The notes beneath the pieces are model-generated. The model searched no databases and was not told where the DNA came from. It worked only from the letters and a program-made list of their open reading frames with translations. From contig NC_052616.1 in assembly GCF_016545825.1 (NCBI RefSeq), forward strand, positions 53,329,716-53,393,715: DNA of 64,000 bases, read 5' to 3'. Each line of letters opens with the position of its first letter. The first letter of the stretch is position 1. Source of the DNA: Eucalyptus grandis. Lineage: Eukaryota; Streptophyta; Magnoliopsida; Myrtales; Myrtaceae. Positions 10,916-22,170 of this stretch are shown piece after piece. A program made the translations under genes and the position numbers.

Positions 10916-12057
10916 GGGTCCATTCGTTTCACGGAAAATGACTTCTAGGAAAATGTTTTTCGGATTTTTCAAGCGTTTATTTCACGGAAAATGAACTAGT
11001 CAAGGAAAATGCTTTCCATCATTAGAAAAAACAACCTTTAAAAGTGAGGAAAATGTTTTCCACTTTTCAAAAGTGGAAAACATTTTCCATAACTTCTTCC
11101 AACTTGCTTATTTTCACCCATACATTTTCGTTTTATTTTTATGCTTTCTTTTTATTTTTTCTTTTTTTTTTAAATCGAGCTTTTAATTTTTTCCTTTTCT
11201 TTTTTTTTCTTTTCTTTATTTCTTGTTTATCTTCTTCTTTGGCCTTGGCCGATCGCCAACCATGGTGGCGGCTGGCAACCGGCCACAAGTGAGCTCGAGC
11301 CTCGCCCCAGGTCGGTGAAGGTCCGCCTAGCCCGATTTGGCGAAGCCCAGCTCAGGCCTCGCTAGATCGGGCGAGGTGGAGCTCTCGCTGGCCTGGGGCG
11401 AAGCTTAGGCCTCACCAGATCCGGCGAGCTGGGTAAGGCTCGAGCCTCCAATGCAAGTGAGCCCAAGCCCTACCATTAGATTTGACGAACTCGAGCTCCC
11501 GATCCAGGCGAGCTCGAGCTTCGTTGCTAGATCTGGTGAACTCGTAGCTCGCCGGAGCTCGGCGAACTTCTAGTGAGCTTGAGCGAGATCGGTTGAGCCT
11601 CGAGCTCACTGATCTGTGATCAGGTCTTGGTTGGCCACCGAGCAGGCGGCCGGGCAATTGGCCATCGTTAGGCAAGTGGTGGTGGAGGAAAGAGGAGGAA
11701 GAAGGAGGAGGAAGGAGGAAGGAAAAGAAAAAGGAAAAAAAGAAAAAAAAAAGAAAAAGAAAGAAATAATAAAAATAATAAAAATTTCGATTTTTTAAAA
11801 ATACAAATAATTAAAAAATCAATTTTTTAAAAAAATATAAAAAAAACTACAACTAATTTGTTGGTCAATTAAAAATATTAAAATTCAATTTTTGATAATT
11901 TTTTCCAAACAATTAAATTAGCTAACGAATGGTGGAAAATATTTTCCACTAAAAGTTCAAGTTTCAGCCGAGCACCGAAAATAGTTATTTTCCTGGAAAT
12001 GACTTATGGGAAAATATTTTCCGAAAATATTATATTTTTCACAAAATGAATGGACCC
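10916..12057. mobile_element. PIF/Harbinger-like non-autonomous element E1 with GC-rich core
   Basis: Terminal inverted repeats start gggtccattcgttt on the left and have the matching complement aaatgaatggaccc on the right. They are flanked by taa at 10913-10915 and 12058-12060, the 3-bp TWA-type duplication typical of PIF/Harbinger. Subterminal arms with gtggaaaatattttcc words are also inverted. The centre (about 11240-11690) is GC-rich, with repeated gagctcgagcctcgcc and gatccggcgag words, and lies between a T/C-rich tract and an A/G-rich tract. No transposase. A paralogous site without the element lies near 49594. Confidence 0.8.
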
Positions 12058-12399
12058 TAAGACCCTGCGTAGCTTAAAGTAGACATGTTTTGAAACCTGA
12101 AAATGGGGGATTGAAGTACCGAAATGATTTTGCTCCCGAACGGTGGAAAATATTTTGATAATTTTTTCCAAACAATTAAATTAGCTAACGAACGGTGGAA
12201 AATATTTTCCACTAAAAGTTCAAGTTTCAGCCAAGCACCAGAAAATAGTTATTTTCCTGGAAATGACTTCTGGAAAAATATTTTCCGAAATATTATATTT
12301 TTGCAAAATGAATGGACCCTAAGACCCTGCGCAGCTTAAAGTAGACATGTTTTGAAACCTGAAAATGGGGGATTGAAGTACTGAAATGATTTTGCTCCC
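11890..12399. repeat. Tandem duplication of the E1 right end plus flank
   Basis: About 250 bp (11890-12137) is repeated at 12153-12399. The unit comprises the right end of E1 from ttgataattttttccaaac, the taa, and about 75 bp of flank up to gattttgctccc. The copies differ by few bases. The join at about 12138-12152 reads gaacggtggaaaata, a word also present inside E1, suggesting exchange or slippage between those short matches. Confidence 0.8.
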
Positions 12400-12756
12400 C
12401 CCTCTCTCTCCTAGAGAAAAAAAGGTGGGGCGATTTTGATTTCAGGACAAAAGTAGAGGGATCGGCGATGACATTTCACCAGCAAAAAAATGATTAAAAA
12501 AAGGAGGAAAAATTGTTGAAAAGGCCCAATAGAATCCTCAAAAACATATCCAATTAAAGTTTAATAAGACTTAGGACGAGCCTGACTGCACTGAACATAC
12601 TTTTTTGACACATGCCATTAGCAACGTTAGGATTATCATAAGCTACTTTCTAAATTCACTTGTTAGGTGGCGTGGTACATTTTGCATTTCTAAATTCATT
12701 CACTTGTTTAAGCACACATAGATCTGCACATTATTTAATTTAATAGATGAGTCTTA

Positions 12757-13548
12757 GGGCCTGCATGTTTTTGTTCTTTTTTTTTTTTTTTTTGTTTATG
12801 AACATAAATTTTGTTTTTTTGTTCCCCGAAACAAAAAATGAATAGAAACGCGTTTGTTTGCGTTTTTGTTCAAAATTAGATTTTTTGTTCCCGAAACACA
12901 AAAAGAACAGAAATGAGAAACAAAAAAAAAAAAAAATTGTTGCTTGCTCCAGAAACACTTTTTTCTTCTTTTTTTCTTCTTTTCTTCTTTGGCCGGTCGC
13001 CGGCCTCGGCCATGGCCGGCAACGCCGTCGAGGGTGAGCAACCTCGCCGGCGCGGGTGAGGCCGAGCATTGCCACTGGGCTCGCCCGATTCGGCGAGGCC
13101 GAGCCTCACCCCCGCCAGGCGACACTCGGCCTTGCCTTGGCCGGGCGAGCTCGAGCTCGCCGGGGGTCGGCGTCACCGGATCCGGGCAAGGCCGAGCGTC
13201 GCCGGCGTGGGCGAGGCTCGGCCTCGCCCAGATCCGGCCAAGCCCGAGCTCGTCTAGCCAAGGCGAGGCCGAGCCTTGCCCAACCACGGCAAGGCTGCCG
13301 GCCGAAAGAAGAAAAAATAAAAAATAAAGGAAAAAATGAAAAATAAAATAAAAATATTAAAAAATTAAAAGAAACAAAAAATGAATAAAAATTCACCAAA
13401 CGTGTTTTTATTTATTTTTTATTCCTGAAACAAGTTTACCAAGCGCATCTTTCTTGTCAAAAATTGTTCCCGGAACAGAAACGCCTTTTTTTTATTTATT
13501 TCTGTTCCCTGGAACAATTTTTGAACAAAATCGTTACCAAACGCGCCC
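12757..13548. mobile_element. PIF/Harbinger-like non-autonomous element E2 with GC-rich core
   Basis: The element is flanked by tta at 12754-12756 and 13549-13551. Its left end starts gggcctgcatg and its right end, read inward, starts gggcgcgtttggtaacg. Inner arms both carry tgttcc/ggaaca words. The core (about 12988-13305) is very GC-rich, with nested cggcgaggccgagcctc-type words, between a T/C-rich tract and an A/G-rich tract. Open frames across the core on both strands come from composition and are not genes. Confidence 0.78.
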
Positions 13549-13749
13549 TTAATATATTTATAGCTTACTCTCCTACCATAGAGGATCGCATCTGCTGATA
13601 TTGTCCTTAAATAAGTCACATTCAAGAACTGGAGATACTCACAAACTTTTTCTCATCATTCCGTCCTCAGTTATTACGTTGAAGGGAAAGTAACTCTATT
13701 TCAACAACCCTAGCTTATCGTCACCCTCAAAAAGGAAAACGGAAAAACA

Positions 13750-14288
13750 CTACCCTGGCAGTACAAAGAACCCAAAATTCACAAGAAAACATAACTCTAA
13801 CTCCTTTAGCAACTGGGCAAAGCTGCTAAGGCGTGAAATGTTGACCACGTTCATCAATACGATGGCTGGCGCATCTTGCTTAACAGAGAAAATGGAGTGG
13901 TTCGAGTAACGTAGTATGCACTCATCATACCAAATGGAGTCTTTCTCTTTAGGGCAGTTGCTGAGTATTTCCTTGCTCGCGTTGCCCACGCAGTCGCCAC
14001 AAGCAGTGGCAGCAATGTCCAGAGGAATAGCCCGTAGGTGAGGTCAAGTGGTTTTTGCCGGCAATGGCATTGGCAAAGCCGTCGGCATCCGTGGTGGCGA
14101 CAGAGGGGAGGGAAGATAGGAGGGTGTTGAGATTTGTTTGGTAGGTGGATTTGGGAGTGAAGAGGGTGGTGTTTGGGCAATCATGATACAGATATTTGGG
14201 TGCAGCTTCAGTAACGTGAGTGCAAATGCTGAGAAAATTGAAGAAGATGAGAAGATGAGAGAGAGGTGAATGGTGCCGAAGAATTCAT
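13750..14288 (-). pseudogene. DUF26 (Gnk2-type) cysteine-rich protein pseudogene
   Basis: The - strand encodes recognisable pieces of one DUF26 domain: HDCPNTTLF-like start, then a frame change, then KEKDSIWYDECILRYSNHSIF and FAQLLKELE. ATG at 14288-14286 is the apparent ancestral start and is followed by frameshifts and stops. It resembles the 44705-45505 exon (same order, IWYDECxLRYS), so it is a decayed paralogue. Intact relatives are secreted or receptor-kinase ectodomains with C-x8-C-x2-C motifs. The second DUF26 domain and any kinase are absent. Confidence 0.75.
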
Positions 14289-14330
14289 TTTTTGACGATT
14301 CGATGGCTGAGAAGAGACATTCAGAAGATT

Positions 14331-14340
14331 TTTATATAGG
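14331..14340 (-). promoter_or_regulatory. Possible TATA box of the DUF26 pseudogene
   Basis: Read on the - strand, this gives cctatataaa, about 43-50 bases before the ATG at 14288. The spacing is short for a plant TATA-to-ATG distance but possible. It was probably functional before the gene decayed. Confidence 0.4.
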
Positions 14341-15374
14341 GTATTGTCAAATCAGAACTTTTGCTATGCATTGACCACAAGTCTACGCGCAATTCAACCA
14401 AATTTATGAAAGGCTTTGATTATGGAAGCCACTTGGCTTGCCGTACCGTAAGTCAGTTAAGTCAATTTTTGCTGCAGTCTTCTCTTCTTTTGTATGCAAG
14501 CGAAGACTTGCACAGAACATTGACGTCAAGGCACCGTGGATCTCACTCAACGTCTGCAGAGTGATGGGCTAGGTCCGACTCATAGGTCCAGCGTCTTTAA
14601 TAAGAATAAAATCAGAAAAGAAAAGAAAAAGAGAGCTGAGCGTTTCATAGCAGTGGAGAAGCGAGAGTTGCCGCGTTTTCTTGCTGAAAAAGAAAAGAGA
14701 GAGGTCTTGTGGCTTTTCCCGAATTGGCTATTTCTCATAAAATTTTGGGTCTTGTTTTTCTACTTTGAATTTAATTTTCGGCATCATATTTACTTGTTTG
14801 GTTTGATAGTGCTGAAATATTGTAACTAGTTGCTGTTGATATTGATTTGACATTAGTTCATTGAGTTTGGGGGAAGGTATCAATCCTAGAAAGGTTTAAT
14901 TCCTCAACAATTGATGCTATCTTTTCCCAACAAAGTGGAATTAGAGCTAGCATTGATGGAGGAAACCATTGGCACCATACTTAAGTTAAATGTTTCAAAT
15001 TATTTTATTTGGATATCTCAAATTAAAGACATTGTCTTGTCAAAATTTATATGATCCCATCAATGGGGATAGAGGTAAAGAAGACGAAGAAGATAAAGAA
15101 CGAGAGCGAATCAATTAGAAAATAGTTGGCTCTATTCACAATAGATTGATCATAATTTTTTATATCATGCTCCTCAAGAAACAAATGTTAACACATTGTA
15201 GAAGAAATTGCTAGATGTGTGCAAGAGGAGGATCTCACAAAATAAAGCATTCTTAATTAAGAGATTTGTAAATTTGAGATACAAGGAACAGAGTAGCAAG
15301 TCTAAGTAATCGACTCAATGTTATGGTGTCGTAAATTAGTTGAAAATCTAGAAATTGATCTTGGTAATGAGTCG
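14341..15374. other. Intergenic, no supported gene
   Basis: AT-rich sequence with short frames only. A 97-codon frame at 14536-14829 has no domain and low-complexity basic composition. I see no RNA gene or element ends. Confidence 0.5.
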
Positions 15375-15850
15375 TTGACATGGCATTTTTAAATTATTTT
15401 TTTCTCCTACAAAGCTTTTTATTATTATTATTATTTTCTTCTTCAAAATCTTGTTTAAATTAGATTAAAAAACTAAAAGGCTAAAATTTTATTTTAAAAA
15501 ATTGAAAAAAATAATGGCAAAGTGCAAGAAGCACCGTCACCAGCCTTAGGGAGGGCCCATGTTGCATAAAACTGGGCACCCTCACCCTTTTTAGGCCTAG
15601 GCGCCCTTTTCGGAGCTGGCATAGGCCGACCACCCTTGCCCATTGTCAACAACCTCCGTTGGCCCCTCTAGCAATGGGTGGTAGTGCCCCACTAGTGAGC
15701 CCTACCTTTTTCCTTTTTTGAATTTCTTTTTTAAAATATAATTTTTTAGCATTTTTATTTTTAATCTAATTTAAATAAGATTTAAAGAAGGAATAACAAA
15801 AAAAGCCATATGGGAGAGAGAAATTAATTTAAAAGGCTACATATGCATTT
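15375..15850. mobile_element. Fold-back element with long imperfect inverted arms
   Basis: Arms of about 100-125 bp at 15375-15500 and 15720-15850 are imperfect inverted complements. For example, gtttaaattagattaaaaa on the left pairs with tttttaatctaatttaaat on the right. They enclose a GC-rich centre (about 15530-15710) with gggcccatg and ggcgccctttt words. No coding capacity and no clear target duplication. It resembles a fold-back MITE and shares the AT-arm/GC-core layout of E1-E3. Confidence 0.6.
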
Positions 15851-16257
15851 TTTGTTGGATAAATTGACGGTCTCAACAAAGAATTTGATTGTACTAGTTT
15901 AATAAATTTAGTATTTGATTATGCTTTTTGAAAGTTTTAGGACTTAATTGCACTTTCTTGACAAGTTTATGACTTCTAGTGCACTTTAGCGATAAGTTTT
16001 ATGTGAATTAAATTTAAGAGTCATTGGAAATGGAATATATGGAACTAAATTGAGTCAAATTGATCTAACAAAATTTTCATGAAATGAATTGATTGAATGT
16101 TTATGATCTTGTGATTTATATCATGCATAACGTTACTGGAGCCATGACCTTTCTCACTTCTTGTTCGATGCCTCTGTTGAGGGAGACTTGTCGCAGCCCT
16201 CCAAATGAATAAGCCCTAAGATGGTTAATGGATTAACAAACAAGCGCAAATGATCCC
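15851..16257. other. Intergenic, nothing recognised
   Basis: Short AT-rich stretch between the fold-back element and the gypsy LTR. The last five bases, atccc (16253-16257), are the probable target-site duplication of the split LTR. Confidence 0.5.
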
Positions 16258-17470
16258 TGTGACATCCCAAATTTTTAATCTTGTTTTCTAATAAATTCTA
16301 GGAATGTCGACTCTTGAGATAACTAGACTATTTGAGGGAAGCCATTAAGAATTTTTAAGGCAAATAGACTTGAGAATTCGACCAGAATCAGTTGTTTGAC
16401 TGTGCTCATCTGTCGAGATCATTACGGCACAGATATAAATCAATGAGAGATCAGAGATAGGTCGGTTCGATTGAGACGCGTGGCTAATCGTGGGTGACAC
16501 CACTAAATTAGAAAATTCTCATTGGCCGACACTAGATTGATTTTCTTATTGTTTTGGTACCCTGTGTCCGTATTTAAATCTTGGAGATTTTCACAACAAC
16601 TAAGAGTCACCAATGTGTCGAGTGGATTCATTGTGACTCAGAGAAAATTGACCACGGATTATTTGCACTAAAAAATTTCTGAAAGTTACCCGATAGCTTA
16701 GGTCACGCTAAAAACGCGTCGAATGGAAATTAATCGTAAATTTAAGTTCAATTTCAGAAATTAAAGATTTTGTCATGTCACGATAAATTCTAGGAATGTC
16801 GACTCAGTCTTAGAAGATTTTTCAGAGATTTCGGGATTTTTACAGAAAATCGTTTCGGACGTTACGAAAAATTGGCGGAAATTTAGATGGGCTAAATTGA
16901 TGGGATTTGGGACTTCTAAACTGAGCTTGTGAGCGTCGGGGATTTATAGAAAATTGTTCGGGCTTTTTCCACGATGAAATTGGATGTTGATTTGAGAAAT
17001 TTCATGAAGAAATTGAAGCTCAAATTGTCAAATTCGGAGCTATGGCTTGGAGCTGGATTTTTAACATCAAAATTGGATTAATTGGTGGATTTACTTGCAA
17101 GAAAGTATTAGAGACCAAGTAAGATAAGATTGGAGATAATTGTGGGACCAAAACATTTAATGTTTGGCTAAGCCTTGTTTTTTTTTTTTTTTTTTTTTGG
17201 TCAGTCCTACTCTAATCCTACTCTACACTCACTCGCAGACTTGTGCCCTGCCTCTTGCAGGGCGTGGGAGTCGCAACCCACTCTCAAAACTTACGCGTCC
17301 CTACCCCCATCCCCCCCTGAGGATGTGGATTTGAAACCCCTCACCTCCCCCTTCCATGTTGGAAGGGTGGCCACTGGGGCGAACCCCCCTGGTTGCTAGG
17401 CCTTGTTGACTACCCCTCCTTTTTCCTTGTCTTCCCACACACGCCTTTTCCCCCACCGTCTCTCGCTCGA
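16258..17470 (+). mobile_element. Left half of a split Ty3-gypsy solo LTR
   Basis: It starts tgtgacatccc, a typical start of plant Tekay/Del-type gypsy LTRs. With the right half (27129-29009, ending ggggtgtgaca) it forms inverted LTR termini. The flanks are atccc (16253-16257) and atcgc (29010-29014), a 5-bp duplication with one mismatch. A SINE at 17180 and the Tekay element at 17471 interrupt it. Inside, ataaattctaggaatgtcga occurs twice (about 16288 and 16783). No internal coding region is linked to it, so I read it as a solo LTR. Confidence 0.65.
17180..17394 (-). mobile_element. tRNA-derived SINE
   Basis: Read on the - strand, an RNA polymerase III A-box-like word ccccagtgg (17371-17379) and a B-box-like ggtttcaaatcc (17327-17338) are followed by a GC-rich body and a tail of about 20 A (T run 17178-17198). 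The flanks gctaagccttgtt (17167-17179) and gctaggccttgtt (17395-17407) are a 13-bp target duplication with one mismatch. It inserted into the + strand gypsy LTR. SINEs are copied by LINE enzymes and encode no protein. Confidence 0.82.
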
Positions 17471-19294
17471 TTCCATCATATGTCAAACAAGATATCTCAT
17501 GAACCCTTTTATCAAACAAATTGCATTTTAATTCACAAATGCATCATCATATGTCAAACAAGATATCTCACAAACTTTTTATCAATCACAATATCCCACC
17601 ATCAGCATCATCAAGTCACAAACCTCCCACCATCAGCATCACTAAGTCACATGGCAATTCGAGAACTATACTTCATATAGGACAATTCTATAGAAAACTC
17701 GAAACAGAAACTTAATTTCTACAATTGCACAGTTTTAGCAAAAATCATAATTAATTACTAAACGGGATCCGAAAATTACGAAATTTTGACACGTTATCGA
17801 TAAGACCTAAAGGAACAAATCCCAAGCAGAACACTAAGTCAGATTCCGTAGGCACCAAGGGTAAAAATTCGATTTACTTCCTACCCAACATTCTGTAAAA
17901 TTCCAGATTTCATATTTTTGTAGGAAAATTATTTCAAGGGTCATACTTTGTTCGTTTTCTCTGAATTTTGGATATGTTATTCACGAAGATGTTCTCTAAA
18001 ACTTTCATCAATGGTTTGAAATCAAATTGTGGTCAGATAATTACAGAAAATTTAAAATTTCGCCTGAGGTCACACTGATTTTCACAAAAACAGTTCACAA
18101 GTTCACAAAACTCCTCCTATATATTATATTTCGACCTCCTGTCATTATACTCTTTGTCCACACACACAATACACCTTACCACAGCATGATTATCACTAAG
18201 ATTCCTCATGGTCAGAATCTCAAATTCATTTGGTTTCACTTGCAAGTTCAAAAATGCAGCACTCACACTTCATGAAATTCGAAATCCAGCACATGCACCT
18301 CATCCACAACCAGTTTTCTTGATCTAACACCCTCCTTTTATCAAAGACTCCACATGCAGCTCAAGAACTCCATTCTCCTCACCTATTTCACTTCTTTTCT
18401 AGGCAAACAGCTTGCAACAACATAGATTGAAGAACAATTGCTTGCCTTAAACTCTCCCACTCGGTAGCTGTCCGAAAATGGAGGTTCAGGGGTCGCGGCT
18501 TGGCCGGTCGGCGACGGGAACCGGTGGCGTCGACAGTGGCTACACGGACACGGCGAGAGGCGGCCCTTCCTTCTCTTTCCCTCACTGCCCACACCCACGA
18601 TCAACCCTCCTTTTCTCCTTGTTTGGTTTCCTCTCAAACTCTCTCTCGGTCTCTCTCTCCTACCTTCGTACGAACCCCCCCCCTCCCCCTTTGTTTTGTT
18701 CTTTTATTAATCAATAAGTTTAAAATGGATAGATGGCACAAGAGGAAGGACAAGTGTAGGTACAACAAGGACAAGTGTAGGTACAACAAGGACAAGTGTA
18801 ATGTTGAGGAGACAAGTGTGTGTGTGTGTGTGGGGGAGGGAGGGGGATGTGATTTTCTCCCCCTCCTCTTGCTTCGTATGACGCCCATGGGGTGTCCTTG
18901 GGCTTGCTTGGGTCCGAATCCTTGGGCCCAAGAGTCCATAAAATAAAGCCCAAATTTTCCTCTCTTTTTTTTTACATATATATAGTATTTTATCTCTATC
19001 AAATTTAATGTATTAACAAAATTTCAGATTGCTTTATATACAAGTATATACACACATATAAATATACTCAAAATTCTTGCGGCCCGCTCAATATCCTCAA
19101 GTTCTAATTCTTTAAATTTTTTAACGCATAAAATTCTTATGCAAGATCAAATCCCATCCTTTTGGTTCAAAGGATAAAATTGAAATACTATTCTAAATGA
19201 ACAAATACAAATTAATGCCTATAAAATAAAGACAAAGTCACGGTTCGGTAACTCATCACCTATTCGAGGGTTGTCTAAAATTTTGGATGCAACA
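17471..19294 (-). repeat. Truncated 3' LTR of the Tekay element
   Basis: It matches 25310-27128 of the 5' LTR, including caaacaagatatctca repeats, a ctctctcggtctctctctcc tract and the edge ggatgcaaca. The match ends abruptly at about 17471, so roughly 1.1 kb of the LTR 3' part is gone. A 21-bp unit around ggacaagtgtaggtacaaca occurs about 2.5 times at 18750-18800 but fewer times in the other LTR. Confidence 0.85.
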
Positions 19295-19309
19295 ATTCTC
19301 CCCTCCTTA
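19295..19309 (-). other. Polypurine tract of the Tekay element
   Basis: Read on the - strand, taaggaggggagaat directly precedes the LTR start tgttgcatcc. It is the usual primer for plus-strand synthesis and fixes this LTR's inner edge. Confidence 0.85.
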
Positions 19310-19339
19310 GAGAATTTCATCCTCGAAATTTAATATTAC

Positions 19340-20626
19340 TTAAATCTCATTAAACAAATGAGGGTACTTTTCCTTTATCTCTTTTTCACTTTCCTAGGTG
19401 GCCTCTTCCACATCATGATGTCGACATAACACCTTAACTAGAGGAATTTTCTTCGTCCGAAGGACTTGTTCTTTTCAATCCAACACTCGTACTTGCTCTT
19501 CCATGTATCTCACTTTCTCATCCACGTTGATGGCTTCATGATTGAGTATGTGACCAAGATCCGGCTTATACCTCCTTAGCATCAACACATGGAACACATC
19601 ATGCAAATTTTCCAACTTAAGGGGTAATGCCAGTTGATAAGCTACGTCTCCTATCCTCTCGAGTATCTCAAAGAGTCCAACGAATCTGGGACTTAACTTC
19701 CCTTTTATTCCAAATCATGATATTCCTTTCATCGGAATACATGGTCTCCTACATTAAACTCCAAAGGTCCTCTACGTTGATCTGCATAGTCTTTCTGACG
19801 ATGTTGGGCTGTTTTTAGTCCTTTCCTAATGATCTCTACAGCCTCTGTGGTAACTTGTACCAGTTCAGGTCTTGTCAGTTTCCTTTCACCTACTTCATTC
19901 GAATAGACAGGGGTCCTACATCTCTTCCCATACAATGCTTTATAGGGAGTCATGCCTATACTTTTCTGAAGACAATTTTATAGGTGAATTCTATCAAGTT
20001 TAACTTTTCATTCCAACTTCCTTTAAAATCAACGACGCAAGCTCTCAACATGTCCTCTAGTGTTTGGATTACTCTCTCTGTTTGTCCATCCGTCTGTGGA
20101 TGAAAAGCGGTACTAAACTAGAGCTTTAATCCCTAAGGTGGTTTGAAGACTTCGCCAAAGGTTCGGAAGTAAATCTTGAATCTCGAATCTCAATCAGACG
20201 TGATAGTTATAGGAACACCATGTATGCGTACCACTTGGCTTACATATATATCATCAAATTTATCCATCAGATAGTATACGCAGACTGCTAGGAAATGGAC
20301 GGATTTAGTCAAGCGATCCACTATCACCCAGATAGAGTCATGACCACTTCATGTCCATCGTCACATAATCACATTTCCATTCTGGTATACCTAATGGTCT
20401 TAACAGTCCTGCGGGTTTGCGTTGCTCCGCTTTTACTTGTTGGCATGTTAAACATTGAGACATGTGTTTAGCTATATCTGCTTTCATGCCATTCCACCAA
20501 TACTATTGGTGTAAATTTCTGTACATCTTTGTACCACCCAGATGAATACTATAATTACTCCTATGTGTTTTTTATAGAATTTCCTTCTTCTTTTTTTACT
20601 TCTTTATTGTCGGGAACACAGAGTCG
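19340..20626 (-). pseudogene. Tekay integrase and C-terminal tail remnant
   Basis: The HHCC zinc part is seen near 20390-20540, ending CLTCQQVKAEQRKPAG. The core follows, with a VIVDRLTKSVHF-like region near 20310 and FHPQTDGQTERVIQTLEDM near 20040-20110, then MTPYKALYGKRCRTP (19953). A chromodomain-like tail at 19340-19660 ends KEKYPHLFNEI at the TAA (19340-19342). Several stops and at least one frameshift break the frame. In related elements the chromodomain steers insertion to heterochromatin. Confidence 0.85.
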
Positions 20627-21106
20627 TCATTGACATCTTACCACTCCATCCTTAGAGACTTGAAATTCTGGCATTTTTCCTAAAGACACAGCATTTTGCA
20701 CTTTCACTATTTCCATATTGGATTTTTGCAAAATTCTAACTTTCTGGATAATCTCTGGTTCAATCCTTAATGCAGTAAGCATACCAGTGAGATAATCTAT
20801 TTCTAACTTGAATTCTGAATCCGCCATTGATTCTAATAGATTCCATTCTTTTATTCTCATACTGGCCATGTCTATAGTTGACTTACGACTAAGAGCATCT
20901 GTCACCTTATTTACCTTTCCTGGATGGTATCGTATTTCACAATCATAATCTTTTAACAACTCCATCCACCTCTTCTGTCTCATGTTCAGTTCCCTTTGTG
21001 AAAACAAGTATTTCAAGCTCTTATGATCTGTATAGATTTCAAATTTAAAGAATTCCACCTCTCGGCTCAATCGGACACACCATTTAGCCGAATTATTTCT
21101 ATACAT
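20627..21106 (-). pseudogene. Tekay RNase H remnant
   Basis: An uninterrupted stretch of about 159 codons contains [39 protein letters not shown] and VTDALSRKS, the gypsy RNase H C-terminal half and linker. The first half of RNase H, with its first catalytic Asp, is missing because unrelated sequence (21110-21700) precedes it. Confidence 0.85.
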
Positions 21107-21700
21107 TTGTCACCATCAATTCAAGCCTAGAACCATCAAAATCGACACCACCAATAAGTCATCTGGTACAGTCCAACAGAGACATTCACTATGCCTTCAC
21201 TGCAACATAAATTCAAGCCTAAAATATAGCACTATTCATTCAGTTCAAATATCGATAGTCCACCAAGACTTATTCAATTCAAAGATCGACAATCCACCAA
21301 GATAAAACTTGTCTAGTTTCCATCGAGTATACCTTATGTCTCACCCTAAAAGATCATTACTTGGACTAATCACTCATCAAGTCCTCAACTTGAACTTTCA
21401 CCATTTTACCTTGGAAAGAGTTTAACCACAATTGATTATATTCACTAATTCCACAGACCCTTTTCAAACTGAGATCATCACCAAAAATTAAAAGTTGACT
21501 ACCATCAATTAGACCTATTATTCCAACATATAAACCACAAGTAATTTGATGTCTCATATGACCACTCAAACTCATGACTTCCAAGATCATTCTATACATA
21601 CTAAATGCCGCCATGTCATGCATCAAGACTTCCAATGAGATCCTTTAATAGGAAGTCACTACTTAGCTCAAATGATCATAACTTAATCCTCAAATTCATA
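21107..21700 (-). other. Foreign segment replacing the RT thumb and start of RNase H
   Basis: Where RT connection and RNase H start should be, about 590 bp show no gypsy motif. The stretch has short internal repeats (attcaagcctaraa at about 21120 and 21210; gatcgacaatccacc/atcgatagtccacc). A 89-codon frame at 21366-21635 on the - strand has no recognised domain. It is an insertion with loss of the original sequence or an extremely diverged stretch. Confidence 0.45.
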
Positions 21701-22170
21701 ACTGACTCTCCATAATTCACTTCTTAAGCTTTGCTTGCAGCACTACGCTTAGATGTTGGGCATGTTCTACAGGTCCTTTAGAATATATCAGGATATCATC
21801 AATGAGGACAATCACAATTTGGTCCAAATAGGGCTTAAATATTTTATTCATCAGATCCGCGAATGCATCTAAGGTATTTGTCAATCCAAATAGCATAACT
21901 AGGAACTCGTAGTGTCCATAATGAGTCCTAAATACAGTCTTAGGATGTCTCTTTCTTAATCCTTAGTTGATGGTATCCTGACCTCAAGTCAATTATAGAA
22001 AAGATTGAACTTCCTTGCAGTTGGTCAAATAGGTCATCAATTCTAGGTAATGAGTACTTACTCTTAACAATTACATGATTCAATTGCCTATTATCAATGC
22101 ACAAACACATCGACCTGTCCTTCTTTTTCACAAATAAAAGTTCTATAAGCTTAACCATGCTTCCGTTGTG
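21701..22170 (-). pseudogene. Tekay reverse transcriptase remnant
   Basis: The frame contains [34 protein letters not shown] and [12 protein letters not shown]. After a frame break comes the catalytic box [10 protein letters not shown] near 21780-21810, encoded by ttgatgatatcc. Stops and shifts are present between these blocks. The enzyme would copy element RNA to DNA. Confidence 0.88.

Noticed and set aside
11412..11675. Reading frames in the GC-rich core of E1, and similar overlapping frames at 12796-13399 in E2
   Set aside because: Both strands are open in several frames because of GC composition; products are low-complexity Arg/Ala/Pro-rich.
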